DNA of 64,000 nt from Brevibacillus fortis (GTDB taxonomy: Bacteria > Bacillota > Bacilli > Brevibacillales > Brevibacillaceae), in NCBI RefSeq assembly GCF_003013395.1, contig NZ_PXZM01000001.1:1-64000 (forward strand). The letters are read 5' to 3'. Below, one piece after another: positions 15,260 through 23,403 of the stretch (position 1 is its first letter; each line of letters begins with the position of its first letter). Both the position numbers and the translations under genes were made by a program. The notes under the pieces were generated by a model. The model saw only the letters and a program-made list of their open reading frames with translations. It searched no databases and was not told the origin of the DNA.

Positions 15260-16258
15260 TTATTTTCGAATCCCCTTTTTGCTCGCCAATTCCAAGTAGT
15301 ACGTCGTTTCTGCCTGTGTTTCCTTCGTAAATGCTTCACTGGCCGCGTATGTCGGCTCCACCTGGATTTCACTCAGCTTTTGCAAAAAGGCTGGGTCCTT
15401 TTCCATCTTGGCAATCGCTTCTTCCCATTTGCGGATAACTGACTCTGGCGTTCCTTTGGCAAAGGACACTCCCGTCCACCAGAAAACCGACAAGCCTTGG
15501 ATCCCTTGCTCCCCCGCAGTAGGGACGTCAGGCAGGAACGGACTTCGCGTGTCACCGGATACGGCGAGGATTTTGACCTTGCCCGCTTGCAGCATCGGCA
15601 TGATCTCCCCCACTGTATGCACTGCTAAAATCGCGTGCCCTCCAGCGACTTTCGGGACAGAATCGGAGGCGCCTTTCGTCACGATCATTCGCGTCTTGGA
15701 GAAGTCAGCTCCAATCACATCCAGCCACTCTGCCACCCCAAAAGCGGAAAAACCTGCTGGTCCTACAGAGGTCCACGTTAACTGCTCCGGATTCGTACGC
15801 ACCCACGCGGAAAATTCAGCGAAATCTTTCCAAGGCGCGTCGGCTTTTACTGCAAAAGCAAGCGTTCCTTTGCCAATCCTGGCCGTATAGACTTGATCCT
15901 CGTTTGTAATCGGCGGCGTTTTCATCCCAGCTGTAAGCATCGTCGTATTGGATACATTGACAGCAAGCGCTGTGTACCCATCGTTTTTAGCTTGCTTTAA
16001 GGCATACTCCGCACCTACCGCCCCACCACCACCCGCCTTGTTGACGACGACGATGGGCTGCCCCCATTCCTTGCTCAAATAATCTGCTGCCGCTCTGGCC
16101 ACGAGATCGACTCCGCCCCCGGCAGAATACGGCACGATATACTCCACCTGCTTCGATGGATAGGCCGCCTCGACTGTCCCTTGATTTCCACATCCACTAA
16201 CGGCTACAGCCAAAAGGAACGACATCATGACAGCCGTCCATTGTTTATATCCTCTCAA
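15260..16258 (-). CDS. tctC: Tripartite tricarboxylate transporter substrate-binding lipoprotein TctC (Bug family)
   Basis: A 332-aa extracytoplasmic binding protein. The signal peptide ends in the lipobox AVSGCGNQ; the Bug-family signature VEYIVPYSAGGGVDLVARAA follows, then VVNKAGGGGAVG, the ligand-contact loop. It would deliver a carboxylate to TctAB. The start is a TTG at 16258 with GGGAGGAAG eight bases upstream. It is the third gene of a tctB-tctA-tctC operon; many operons put tctC first. The Bug ligand is commonly a di- or tricarboxylate, but this cannot be narrowed. Confidence 0.92.
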   Translation of the reverse strand: MRGYKQWTAVMMSFLLAVAVSGCGNQGTVEAAYPSKQVEYIVPYSAGGGVDLVARAAADYLSKEWGQPIVVVNKAGGGGAVGAEYALKQAKNDGYTALAVNVSNTTMLTAGMKTPPITNEDQVYTARIGKGTLAFAVKADAPWKDFAEFSAWVRTNPEQLTWTSVGPAGFSAFGVAEWLDVIGADFSKTRMIVTKGASDSVPKVAGGHAILAVHTVGEIMPMLQAGKVKILAVSGDTRSPFLPDVPTAGEQGIQGLSVFWWTGVSFAKGTPESVIRKWEEAIAKMEKDPAFLQKLSEIQVEPTYAASEAFTKETQAETTYYLELASKKGIRK

Positions 16259-16285
16259 TGACTCTTCCTCCCGTTTCTAACTCGC

Positions 16286-17812
16286 TCACGCCACATCTAC
16301 TCCCCGGTCCCGCTCTTCTTTCAACCGTTGCTGTGTCCGGCGGTTCAACATCATAGAAATAATCAAGAGTGCTCCTGCTGCCAACAAGATGGTCAACGAT
16401 AAAGGACGGAACAAAACAATGCTGAGATCACCCGAGCCCATCGCCATCGTTTGAATAAACGATTCTTCCAGAAGAGGTCCCAGAATGAAGCACAAAACCA
16501 GCGGAACCACTGGCCATTTATATTTGGAAAAGACATACCCGAGTCCGCCAAACAGAAAGGCGACCCACACATCAAACATGCTGTTCCGCACACTGTACGC
16601 CCCAATCGTGCAAAACATCAAGATAATCGGAGCCATGATGCCATATGGAACCCTCGTCAATTTGACCCACACCCATACCATCGGGAGGTTCAGCACGAGA
16701 AGCATCGCATTCCCCACGAACATCGAAGCGATGACCGTCCAGACAAAGCTCGCATTTTGTTCAAACAAAACAGGTCCTGGCGTCAATCCGTAGATCATCA
16801 AGCCCGCCAACAAAATCGCGAGTGGCGGTGAGGAAGGAATCCCGAGCGAAAACAGCGGGATGAAGCCCGCACTGCTTGTCGCATTATTCGCTGCTTCTGG
16901 TGCCGCCACCCCTTCGATCGTTCCCTGACCGAACTTCTCTGGATGCTTGGAGATTTTTTTCTCCATATCGTACGCCAAAAACGACGTGATCGCAGCCGAA
17001 CAGCCCGGCAGCAATCCGAGAAAAAAGCCGACAAGCCCGCCCCTCAGCATGGGCCCCGCACTCACTCTCACGTCTTCTTTTTTCGGGTAGACACTTCCTG
17101 GCTTGCCAATCAGGGTAGCTGAGCGCTTTTCATCAATCCCTTTAAGAACTTCTGTAATCGCAAACAATCCGATAATGATGCTAATCATGTCAAAACCGCC
17201 GACCAATGCAGGGACGCCGTAATCAAAGCGCGGCATGCCTGAGGAAGGTCCCAGCCCAACAAGGGCGAGCGTATAGCCGAATGCCCCCATCAAAAACGAT
17301 TTGACCAAAGATCCTCCTGATAGACTGACCATTAGCGTGAGAGCCAAAATCATCAGCGCAAAATATTCAGGCGGCCCGAATTTTAACGCTTGATCTGCCA
17401 GAATCGGAGCGAAAAAAACGAGTCCGATCACCCCAAGAACCCCTGCACCAAACGACGACAGTGCCGATATTCCCAACGCTGGTCCGCCCCTCCCTTTTTT
17501 CGCGAGGGGATAGCCGTCCAAGCACGTAGGAACCGAGGATAACTCCCCTGGGATATTCAGCAGAATCGCCGTCGTCGAGCCGCCGTACATCGCTCCATAA
17601 TAAATTCCTGCCAGCATGATCATACCTTGTGTCGGCTCTAGCACGGCTGTCACCGGAAGCAAAATCGCGATGGCAGAGGTGGGCCCGAGACCGGGCAATA
17701 CGCCTACAAAGGTGCCAATAAGAGCACCGAGTGCTGCCATGAGCAAATGCTCCGGGGTGAGGGCTGAAGCAAAGCCAGCCAGTAATAATTGGAACGTCTC
17801 GACGATCAGCAC
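16286..17812 (-). CDS. tctA: Tripartite tricarboxylate transporter large permease TctA
   Basis: A 508-aa integral membrane protein with about twelve helices. The conserved GVLPGLGPTSAIAILLPVT near residues 38-57 and GFFLGLLPGCSAAITSFLAYDMEKK near 265-290 are the paired glycine-rich motifs of TctA. It uses the ion gradient to import the ligand captured by TctC. The frame opens at GTG 17812, but GGGAG directly touches this codon, so the true start may be a few codons later. Length is normal. Confidence 0.93.
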   Translation of the reverse strand: MLIVETFQLLLAGFASALTPEHLLMAALGALIGTFVGVLPGLGPTSAIAILLPVTAVLEPTQGMIMLAGIYYGAMYGGSTTAILLNIPGELSSVPTCLDGYPLAKKGRGGPALGISALSSFGAGVLGVIGLVFFAPILADQALKFGPPEYFALMILALTLMVSLSGGSLVKSFLMGAFGYTLALVGLGPSSGMPRFDYGVPALVGGFDMISIIIGLFAITEVLKGIDEKRSATLIGKPGSVYPKKEDVRVSAGPMLRGGLVGFFLGLLPGCSAAITSFLAYDMEKKISKHPEKFGQGTIEGVAAPEAANNATSSAGFIPLFSLGIPSSPPLAILLAGLMIYGLTPGPVLFEQNASFVWTVIASMFVGNAMLLVLNLPMVWVWVKLTRVPYGIMAPIILMFCTIGAYSVRNSMFDVWVAFLFGGLGYVFSKYKWPVVPLVLCFILGPLLEESFIQTMAMGSGDLSIVLFRPLSLTILLAAGALLIISMMLNRRTQQRLKEERDRGVDVA

Positions 17813-17830
17813 CTCCCAAAAGTACGCGCT

Positions 17831-18304
17831 CTAAAACAAATCTCCGCCAGGCAGTGTGATATGTAGTGAGTAGATGAACACCACATACAGACCCCCTGTC
17901 AAAAGAACGGAATACACAACGGACGTACGCCACCGGTAACTGCCGATCAAAATAAAAAAGACAAAGGAAACAAAGAGGGTAGCCATTGTGTAGCCGATCG
18001 CGCCGAGCAGCCAAACATACAACAACAGGAATAAAAAACAAAGCAGCAGACGCAGCCTCTTTCCAGGAACAAGTGGTCCGGGATTTGGCGAAGCGGCATC
18101 CTCGGTCACACGGAATGATTGGACCAGCAGCACACCTCCCAGCATGAAAAGCAATAAGCCGAGAATCGCAGGCAGTGTGTGATCCCCTACGTACAAGGAC
18201 GTCGAAAATGTCTCCAGACGATAGGCCTCGAACGATATGACGACTCCAAGGACCATACTTAGAAGGGCACCGATAAAATCTGGCTGATTATCCGGGCGTC
18301 TCAT
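17831..18304 (-). CDS. tctB: Tripartite tricarboxylate transporter small permease TctB
   Basis: A 157-aa four-helix membrane protein typical of TctB, with the first helix around FIGALLSMVLGVVISFEAY and the others around LPAILGLLLFMLGGVLL, LLLCFLFLLLYVWLLGAIGYTM and VVYSVLLTGGLYVVFIYSLHI. The ATG at 18304 follows GAGGTG with a six-base gap. It is the first gene of the tct operon and is followed by tctA after 18 bases. No two-component regulator (TctDE) is adjacent. Confidence 0.88.
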   Translation of the reverse strand: MRRPDNQPDFIGALLSMVLGVVISFEAYRLETFSTSLYVGDHTLPAILGLLLFMLGGVLLVQSFRVTEDAASPNPGPLVPGKRLRLLLCFLFLLLYVWLLGAIGYTMATLFVSFVFFILIGSYRWRTSVVYSVLLTGGLYVVFIYSLHITLPGGDLF

Positions 18305-18367
18305 GTGTATCACCTCAGCAAAAAGCTACCACCAGCCTATGGCACATGCGCCCATTGTGTGCGAAAG

Positions 18368-18415
18368 CAAAAAAACTACCATAGCCTGCCCGCATGGGAC
18401 ACAGCATATGGTAGT
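18368..18415 (-). terminator. Terminator of the HD-like remnant gene
   Basis: On the minus strand the stem ACTACCATA / TATGGTAGT with a 22-base loop is followed by TTTTTT. It lies directly after the stop codon of the gene at 18419. Confidence 0.7.
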
Positions 18416-18418
18416 CAT

Positions 18419-18736
18419 CTACATTTCGATTTGGTCGATCAGACGAATAATGGCATGGGCGACTTTCGCTTCATACGTCTCATTGCTTTCGAACTCGCTC
18501 CACAGCTCTTTGATATCGCTGTTCGAAACATCGTCTATTCGCAGCCCGCGAAAGGAGGAGCCTTTCTGCTCCGGGATCGTTTCTCGTTTTGCAGACATGG
18601 AGGCGACATCATGGATCATCAGCATTTTCAAAAGCTTCTCCATATTGGCCTGATTGCGGATCAAATGCGGCTCCATCCGCTTAACCACCATCCATAATTT
18701 TTGCGAATTGACCATCGTCGTCGTCACCATCAGCAC
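18419..18736 (-). pseudogene. Truncated, degenerate HD-domain (YfbR/HDDC2-like) protein
   Basis: The frame of up to 105 aa aligns by eye with the middle and end of HD-domain 5'-nucleotidase-like proteins: MEKLLKMLMIHDVASM matches the usual LKMLLIHDLGEI, and IKELWSEFESNETYEAKVAHAIIRLIDQIE matches LWEEFEARETPEARFAKALDR. The first metal-binding histidine and the Glu after HD are missing, and both ends are shortened. It is probably an inactive remnant, although a good terminator follows. The start is uncertain between GTG 18736 and ATG codons shortly after it. Confidence 0.55.
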
Positions 18737-18750
18737 CCGCTACCCCCATA

Positions 18751-18790
18751 CCAATTATAACTATATATAACTAGTTATAATTAATTATAA
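18751..18790. promoter_or_regulatory. AT-rich palindrome cluster upstream of the HD-like remnant
   Basis: Overlapping perfect palindromes TATAACTAGTTATA and TTATAATTAATTATAA, plus further TTATAACTA-like half sites, fill this 40-base stretch just upstream of the minus-strand HD-like frame. Repeated half sites suggest an operator for an unidentified regulator, but the base composition also allows a fortuitous AT-rich promoter. Confidence 0.45.
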
Positions 18791-18818
18791 CCAAATACTC
18801 AAGTGAAAATGTTGTCTT

Positions 18819-18946
18819 CTGACTGTTGTGGTCAGGTGGAAGCCCTGCCACATGCTTTCCAGTCGCCTTTTTCCTCACTTCGTTCGGGCGGTCTCCTTCC
18901 AAGCATGTGACAGGACTTCTGTACAGCTTTGGATTTCTTCGTGTAT
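18819..18946 (+). repeat. Repeat family B, copy 2
   Basis: Matches the element at 6150-6278 throughout, including CCTGCCACATGCTT paired with AAGCATGTGACAGG and the loop CGTTCGGGCGGTCTCCTTCC. The C-G pair near the top of the stem replaces the T-A pair of copy 1. With the AT-rich palindromes it accounts for most of the gap between 18737 and 19040; the remaining bases show only the terminator at 18948-18980. Confidence 0.82.
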
Positions 18947-18947
18947 G

Positions 18948-18980
18948 AAAAATAACAAATGCCCTCCAAGTGGAGGGCAT
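18948..18980 (-). terminator. Terminator of the peptide-receptor operon
   Basis: On the minus strand the stem ATGCCCTCCA / TGGAGGGCAT is followed by TTGTTATTTTT. It lies 60 bases after the pro-peptide stop codon and would end the receptor/pro-peptide transcript. Confidence 0.72.
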
Positions 18981-19040
18981 TGATGGCATTTTTCTGTTTA
19001 TTGCTTCTGCATCAACAAGCCCTCGACACTTATGAGACGC

Positions 19041-19166
19041 TTACCAAGGCTCCGGCCAGCCATATTGGATAATCAGATTTGTTTGCTTGGCTGGTTGTTG
19101 TTCTACTAAAACTGGTAATGTAATGAAGGCAGTTAACATACACAAAGACAATATCCATTTCTTCAT
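19041..19166 (-). CDS. Candidate secreted signalling pro-peptide (Phr/NprX/AloP-like), 41 aa
   Basis: A short gene directly after the receptor gene. The product begins MKKWILSLCMLTAF (two lysines then a hydrophobic run to about residue 21, a signal-peptide-like start), continues with a polar Gln/Lys-rich linker, and ends IIQYGWPEPW. This plan is that of RRNPP pro-peptides, which are exported, trimmed from the C-terminus to 5-10 residues and re-imported by an oligopeptide permease. The ATG (19166) lies three bases past the receptor stop codon. Its AGGAGG is inside the receptor's last codons, so the two are translationally coupled. The mature form is probably within the last 5-10 residues (inference). 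Confidence 0.8.
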   Translation of the reverse strand: MKKWILSLCMLTAFITLPVLVEQQPAKQTNLIIQYGWPEPW

Positions 19167-19169
19167 GAC

Positions 19170-20453
19170 CTATACCTCCTGTTTGATACTATGATTACTT
19201 CCATTATACACATTTGACAATTTATGGAGTATATCAATTGGAAGATTTTTTTTCTGTGACAAGTAGAATTCAAAAAGAGCGCTAAGACTCTTGTCTGCAT
19301 GTTTTATTTCATTGATTGCGCGATAGTAATTCACGCTTTCTACAAGACTATCGACTCCTAGATCTACCTCATTTTTTTGAATGCAAAAGATGCCCTTCGT
19401 TCGAAAATACAGACCCAATTGATTGTATTGATTCGGAGTAGTTAGATTCTTTGGCAGGATAGAGGCTTCTGCCAAAAATAGATCACGGATTTTCTCTACT
19501 TCCCCTACCTGTATATAAATCTCCAACAAATCATTCGCTATCACAATCTTGTCATCTTGTGTTTGTTGCGCCAGACACTCTTGTAATACCGGAATGGCCT
19601 TATCAAATTTCCCCGTCTTTCCGTATAGTTTCCCCCGAATATGTCGGGCATGTTTATGTACTTCGGGATAATCGAACATTTCGTATCTCTCCAGATAAAA
19701 ATGTCCCAATGTGTAGTCTTCCAACTCAAAATAGGAAATGATGATCGCAAGGATCGCTGCTGCTTTTTGCTCACTCTGACTATTGTCGATTTCAAGTCCT
19801 TGTTTACACAGATGAATACAATCTGAGTAGAATCCAAGACGTAATGCATGGAAGGAAAATTTATAGTAGGCCAAAATTCGCTCATTTACATGCAGATAGG
19901 ACGTGTAGTGTAATAGCTCCTTGCCCTCTACATAGGTTTGATCCAGCTGACTAAGATTTTCACGTCGAATCATATATCGTTGGAAAAGCGATCTTGCCAG
20001 ATACAAAGGAATTCCATGCTCACGTGAGTAGTCAGAGATCACGTCATAAAGAGCCAAGCGCAGTTCTTCATTCCCTTCAGTCCCTGCGGTTTGATACAGA
20101 TAGTCTAAAGATAGAAATGTATTGCTTTTGGGACAATTAAGCAATTGCAAAGCTACTTTTTGGGTAAGAACCACATTCTTCTGTTCCATGACAGCCTCTA
20201 ATAGAAGCCGAAGTGTCGCTTCTCGCTTAATGTTATATAAGTATGGTACGATAGCCGTATAAAGTGAAATATCCAGTACTTTTGCCAGTTTCATTATATG
20301 CTGCATATTTGGTAAAGTAAGTGTATCGGACTCTATCTTACTAATGGTTCCAGAAGCTACACCTGTTCTTTCCGATAACTCAGTCAGTGTTAAGTTTGCT
20401 CTATTTCGATATGCTCGTAATATGCCCCCAAAGGTTTTTCCCTCTGAAATCAC
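19170..20453 (-). CDS. RRNPP-type quorum-sensing receptor/regulator (HTH + TPR, NprR/AloR-like)
   Basis: A 427-aa cytoplasmic protein. Residues about 6-60 form an XRE helix-turn-helix (LRAYRNRANLTLTELSERTG then VASGTISKIES). The rest is helical TPR-like repeats, with visible units such as ALRLGFYSDCIHLCKQGLEI and KAIPVLQECLA..VIANDLLEIYIQVGE. Such receptors bind a re-imported peptide in the TPR groove and change DNA binding. I chose the GTG at 20453, after AGGAGGG; the frame back to 20510 crosses the promoter region. It is followed immediately by a 41-aa secreted pro-peptide gene. Targets are unknown, probably sporulation, protease or antibiotic genes by family analogy. Confidence 0.88.
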   Translation of the reverse strand: MISEGKTFGGILRAYRNRANLTLTELSERTGVASGTISKIESDTLTLPNMQHIMKLAKVLDISLYTAIVPYLYNIKREATLRLLLEAVMEQKNVVLTQKVALQLLNCPKSNTFLSLDYLYQTAGTEGNEELRLALYDVISDYSREHGIPLYLARSLFQRYMIRRENLSQLDQTYVEGKELLHYTSYLHVNERILAYYKFSFHALRLGFYSDCIHLCKQGLEIDNSQSEQKAAAILAIIISYFELEDYTLGHFYLERYEMFDYPEVHKHARHIRGKLYGKTGKFDKAIPVLQECLAQQTQDDKIVIANDLLEIYIQVGEVEKIRDLFLAEASILPKNLTTPNQYNQLGLYFRTKGIFCIQKNEVDLGVDSLVESVNYYRAINEIKHADKSLSALFEFYLSQKKNLPIDILHKLSNVYNGSNHSIKQEV

Positions 20454-20660
20454 AGCAAATACACCCTCCTGATGATTCCTTTTTATGGATATAATAGCAC
20501 AATAAACCACAGATGTTATAATCGTTTTGAATCATTTTTAAATAGATTACACCTTTTCTACTAAAATGAAAGTGTTTCTTTATTGAGTATGCTATTCTTT
20601 TGAGGAATATAGGGGCCGAGTAAATCTTTCTCGCTCCTAGATACACTATCAATGATGAAC

Positions 20661-20893
20661 CAAAAGCTACGTAGGAAGAAGTGAATTTCCAGTCCAAGCG
20701 CCTCTGGAGCCCATCCTAGCTTTGGAATAAATGGCGGGGGTTTTCAGCTTCACTTATGATTTACCTCATCGAAATTTCTACGTTTGAAGCGCTCCCGCCA
20801 TTTATTCCAAAGCGGACAGTCTTCCCCCCTTGCAGGGCGTAGGCCGAAGCGTAGACTGGAAATTCACTTCTTCCCCCACAACAGCTACTTTCC
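20661..20893 (+). repeat. Repeat family A, copy 2 (structured ~235-base element)
   Basis: Same architecture as 6357-6593: outer arms GAAGAAGTGAATTTCCAGTC and GACTGGAAATTCACTTCTTC, inner arms GCTTTGGAATAAATGGCGGG and CCCGCCATTTATTCCAAAGC. The changes relative to copy 1 fall on both sides of the same base pairs (C-G to T-A in the outer stem; three positions in the inner stem), keeping the stems intact. It occupies the middle of the 518-base gap upstream of the receptor gene. The rest of that gap holds the receptor's promoter region and a terminator for the alcohol dehydrogenase. Confidence 0.9.
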
Positions 20894-20908
20894 TACACAT
20901 AAACCAAA

Positions 20909-20959
20909 AAGCTGTCGCCCAGACCATGCTCAAGAAAAGCATAGCCCGACAACAGCTTC
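20909..20959 (-). terminator. Terminator of the Zn-alcohol dehydrogenase gene
   Basis: On the minus strand AAGCTGTTGTCG pairs with CGACAGCTT around an inner ATGCT/AGCAT stem and is followed by TTTTGG. It starts 14 bases after the adh stop codon. Confidence 0.7.
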
Positions 20960-20972
20960 ACGTATCCTTCAA

Positions 20973-21986
20973 CTACTCCATCGTCAAAACAACCCGGCCA
21001 TTGATTTGACCTTTTTCCAAACGCTCCAGTACATCGTTGATCTGATCCAGCGGCTGCGTCTCAATAATTGCGCGAACCTTGCCACGTGCAGCAAAATCAA
21101 GCGCTTCTTGCATATCCTTGCGCGTCCCCACGATGGAGCCTTTTACCGTCACGCCATTCAACACCGTGTCAAAAATCGGGATGGGCAGCTCTGCATTCGG
21201 CAAGCCAACAACGACAAGCGAACCGCCGCGTCGAATGGATTTGTAGGCTTGTTCAAACGCCTTCTTGGTAACTGCTACGCTGATCGCCCCGTGGACACCG
21301 CCCACCTGCTCTTGAATAGCTTGTACGGGATCAACCTCACTGCCGTTTACTGTAACATCTGCCCCTAGTTCTTTTGCCAAGTCCAGCTTTTCCTTGTGAA
21401 TATCGACCGCTACGACGTTGTAGCCCATCGCCTTGGCATATTGGAGAGCCACATGTCCCAAGCCACCGATGCCGTAGATCGCGACCCACTCACCCGGCTT
21501 CACGTTTGCTACCTTCAACGCTTTATAAGTGGTCACTCCTGCGCACAGGATCGGTGCTGCTTCTACATCGCCCAATTCGTCTGGAATGCGCGCTACGTAA
21601 GCAGCAGGCGCTACGCAATATTCGGCATAAGCACCGTCAGCAGAATAGCCCCCGTTTAACTGCTGCAAGCACAGCGTCTCCCATCCTGTCAGGCAGTAGT
21701 CACATTCGCCGCAAGCGGAGAATAGCCACGGAATTCCTACCCGATCACCAATTTTCAGTGAGGTAACGCCCTCCCCCAGCTTTTCGACAACACCTACGCC
21801 TTCATGTCCAGGAATCAAAGGCAGCTTTGGCTTCACAGGCCAATCCCCATGTGCCGCATGCAGGTCCGTATGGCAGACACCGCACGTTTTGATTTTCACC
21901 AGAACCTCACCGTGTCCGACCTCTGGAATGGCAACTTCCTTTACTTCCAGCTTTTGATGGAACTCGTTGACTACTGCTGCTTTCAT
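20973..21986 (-). CDS. Zinc-dependent alcohol dehydrogenase (AdhA/AdhT/AdhP type)
   Basis: A 337-aa medium-chain dehydrogenase interconverting primary alcohols and aldehydes with NAD. Catalytic zinc ligands are C38, H61 and C148; the structural zinc cysteines are C92, C95, C98 and C106; the cofactor motif GIGGLG is near 172-177. The ATG at 21986 has AGGAGGAAGG upstream; a long N-terminal extension in the same frame is non-coding. It is divergent from an Fe-alcohol dehydrogenase/two-component operon and preceded by a canonical sigma-54 promoter, enhancer-like inverted repeats and a cre-like site, which point to alcohol/aldehyde-inducible control. Confidence 0.95.
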   Translation of the reverse strand: MKAAVVNEFHQKLEVKEVAIPEVGHGEVLVKIKTCGVCHTDLHAAHGDWPVKPKLPLIPGHEGVGVVEKLGEGVTSLKIGDRVGIPWLFSACGECDYCLTGWETLCLQQLNGGYSADGAYAEYCVAPAAYVARIPDELGDVEAAPILCAGVTTYKALKVANVKPGEWVAIYGIGGLGHVALQYAKAMGYNVVAVDIHKEKLDLAKELGADVTVNGSEVDPVQAIQEQVGGVHGAISVAVTKKAFEQAYKSIRRGGSLVVVGLPNAELPIPIFDTVLNGVTVKGSIVGTRKDMQEALDFAARGKVRAIIETQPLDQINDVLERLEKGQINGRVVLTME

Positions 21987-22059
21987 CTTGACCTTCCTCC
22001 TCTTTTTCCCCTTCAGGCATGTACGTAAAGGGCAGGTGTTCTTCCCGCCTCCTACTAGT

Positions 22060-22076
22060 TGCAAGCAGTATGCCAA
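22060..22076 (-). promoter_or_regulatory. Sigma-54 (-24/-12) promoter of the Zn-alcohol dehydrogenase
   Basis: The minus strand reads TTGGCATACTGCTTGCA. The invariant GG and GC doublets are separated by exactly ten bases, and five of six bases match TGGCAC in the -24 box, with TTGCA in the -12 box. It lies about 75 bases before the adh ATG. An NtrC-type regulator gene is divergent, as expected for sigma-54 control. Confidence 0.82.
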
Positions 22077-22078
22077 TA

Positions 22079-22092
22079 TGAAAACGTTTAAA
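22079..22092. promoter_or_regulatory. Cre-like (CcpA) site next to the sigma-54 promoter
   Basis: TGAAAACGTTTAAA differs from the catabolite-responsive consensus TGNAANCGNTTNCA at one position. It lies just upstream of the -24 box, where bound CcpA could interfere with enhancer looping or polymerase. This is a consensus match only. Confidence 0.45.
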
Positions 22093-22128
22093 AAACCAGT
22101 TATCATGCCGCTTCCTTTCATCCACGCA

Positions 22129-22162
22129 GCCGATATTGCGGCACATGAGCCGAAAAAACGGC
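22129..22162. promoter_or_regulatory. Paired inverted repeats, candidate enhancer for the NtrC-type regulator
   Basis: Two sites of the form GCCG-N6-CGGC lie at 22129-22142 and 22149-22162. Their centres are 20 bases apart, close to two helical turns, and about 60-90 bases upstream of the sigma-54 promoter. This matches the arrangement of upstream activating sequences for NtrC-family activators. The neighbouring regulator gene makes it the likely binder. Confidence 0.7.
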
Positions 22163-22244
22163 CCACTTGCCAACCTTTTGGCCGAAAAAGGGTATTCTTC
22201 CTTGCCTGCGGTATTACTACGTAGTGGAAAAAGGGGGAGAACGC

Positions 22245-23393
22245 ATGCAAATATCCAAGTTCATGACGCCGGAAATCATTTTCGGGAACCAGTCTCTTGG
22301 CCAGGTAGGGGAAAGCTTGCGCAGATTGGGAGCCTCTCGCGTCTTTCTTGTCAGTGATCCGGGAGTCGCAAACGCTGGCTGGGTCGAGCGGATCATCTGT
22401 TATTTGCAGCAGCAACGGCTCGACTACCATCTATGGACCAACGTGACAGCCAATCCGAAAGATTACGAGATTCATGCCGGGATTGCCGAATATCGCGCCA
22501 AGGAATGCAATGCCATTCTCGGTGTCGGCGGAGGCAGTGCCATCGATGCAGCCAAGGCCATCGCGCTGTTGGCTACCAACGAGGGCAGCATCGTCCAATA
22601 CGAAGGCGTCGACAATATCCAGCATCCTCTTCCTCCCATGGTGATGGTACCGACGACAGCCGGCTCCGGATCGGAGGTGTCGCAATTTTCCATTATTGTG
22701 GACAGTACGCGCAAAGTAAAAATGGCGATCATCTCCAAATCGCTCATACCCGATATCGCTATCATCGACCCGCAAACCTTGATGACCAAGGACAAGCTCC
22801 TCACTGCCAATACAGGCATGGATGTGCTGACTCATGCCATTGAATCGTATATTTCGCTTGCCGCGACGCCACTTACCGAGGTTCATTCGCTGCAAGCTAT
22901 TCGTCTCATCGCCCAACATCTGCGCCCTTCCGTCGCCAGTCAATACAATACAGAGGCCAAGCAAGCGATGGCCATGGCGAGTCTTCAAGCCGGAATCGCT
23001 TTTTCCAACGCCATACTCGGTGCTGTACATGCCATGTCCCATCAGCTCGGGGGATTCCTCGACGCTCCGCATGGCGAGGTGAATGCCATCCTGCTTCCCC
23101 ATGTGCTCGAGTACAACTACATCGCGGCTCCAGAAAAATACAGGCAAATCGCAGACTGCCTCGGTGAAAACACGGCGGGATTGAGCGCCCATGCCGCCTC
23201 TCGTCTCACACTCAAAGCGGTCAAGGAGCTGGTAAGCGATTTGGAGGTGCCCCAATCGTTGTCGGCCATCGGGCTGCATCCAGGGCAAATCGACCTGCTC
23301 AGTTCGCTCGCTGTGCTGGACGTGTGCATGACAACCAATCCCCGCGACATGACTGTCCACGATGTCGCCACGTTGTTTCGCCAAGCCTTGTAG
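22245..23393 (+). CDS. Iron-containing alcohol dehydrogenase (group III)
   Basis: A 382-aa enzyme oxidising alcohols or reducing aldehydes with NAD(P). The nucleotide loop [16 protein letters not shown], the [17 protein letters not shown] block, and the metal-binding region [16 protein letters not shown] then [32 protein letters not shown] are typical. The ATG at 22245 has GGGGGAG upstream. It heads an operon with a sensor kinase, an NtrC-type regulator and a BenE-like transporter, suggesting an alcohol or aromatic-compound response. Substrate unproven. Confidence 0.95.
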   Translation: MQISKFMTPEIIFGNQSLGQVGESLRRLGASRVFLVSDPGVANAGWVERIICYLQQQRLDYHLWTNVTANPKDYEIHAGIAEYRAKECNAILGVGGGSAIDAAKAIALLATNEGSIVQYEGVDNIQHPLPPMVMVPTTAGSGSEVSQFSIIVDSTRKVKMAIISKSLIPDIAIIDPQTLMTKDKLLTANTGMDVLTHAIESYISLAATPLTEVHSLQAIRLIAQHLRPSVASQYNTEAKQAMAMASLQAGIAFSNAILGAVHAMSHQLGGFLDAPHGEVNAILLPHVLEYNYIAAPEKYRQIADCLGENTAGLSAHAASRLTLKAVKELVSDLEVPQSLSAIGLHPGQIDLLSSLAVLDVCMTTNPRDMTVHDVATLFRQAL

Positions 23394-23403
23394 GAGGTTC
23401 ACC

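Noticed and set aside
17367-18041. A 224-aa minus-strand frame overlapping tctA and tctB
   Set aside because: It is out of frame across two clear transporter genes, with arginine/cysteine-rich composition typical of shadow frames.
22191-22206. A possible second sigma-54 promoter for the Fe-ADH operon
   Set aside because: The GG and GC doublets are separated by eleven rather than ten bases and the -24 box does not fit the consensus.
20973-22430. Alcohol dehydrogenase with a ~148-residue N-terminal extension
   Set aside because: The extension crosses the sigma-54 promoter and enhancer sites and has no domain; AGGAGG before ATG 21986 gives a normal 337-aa enzyme.
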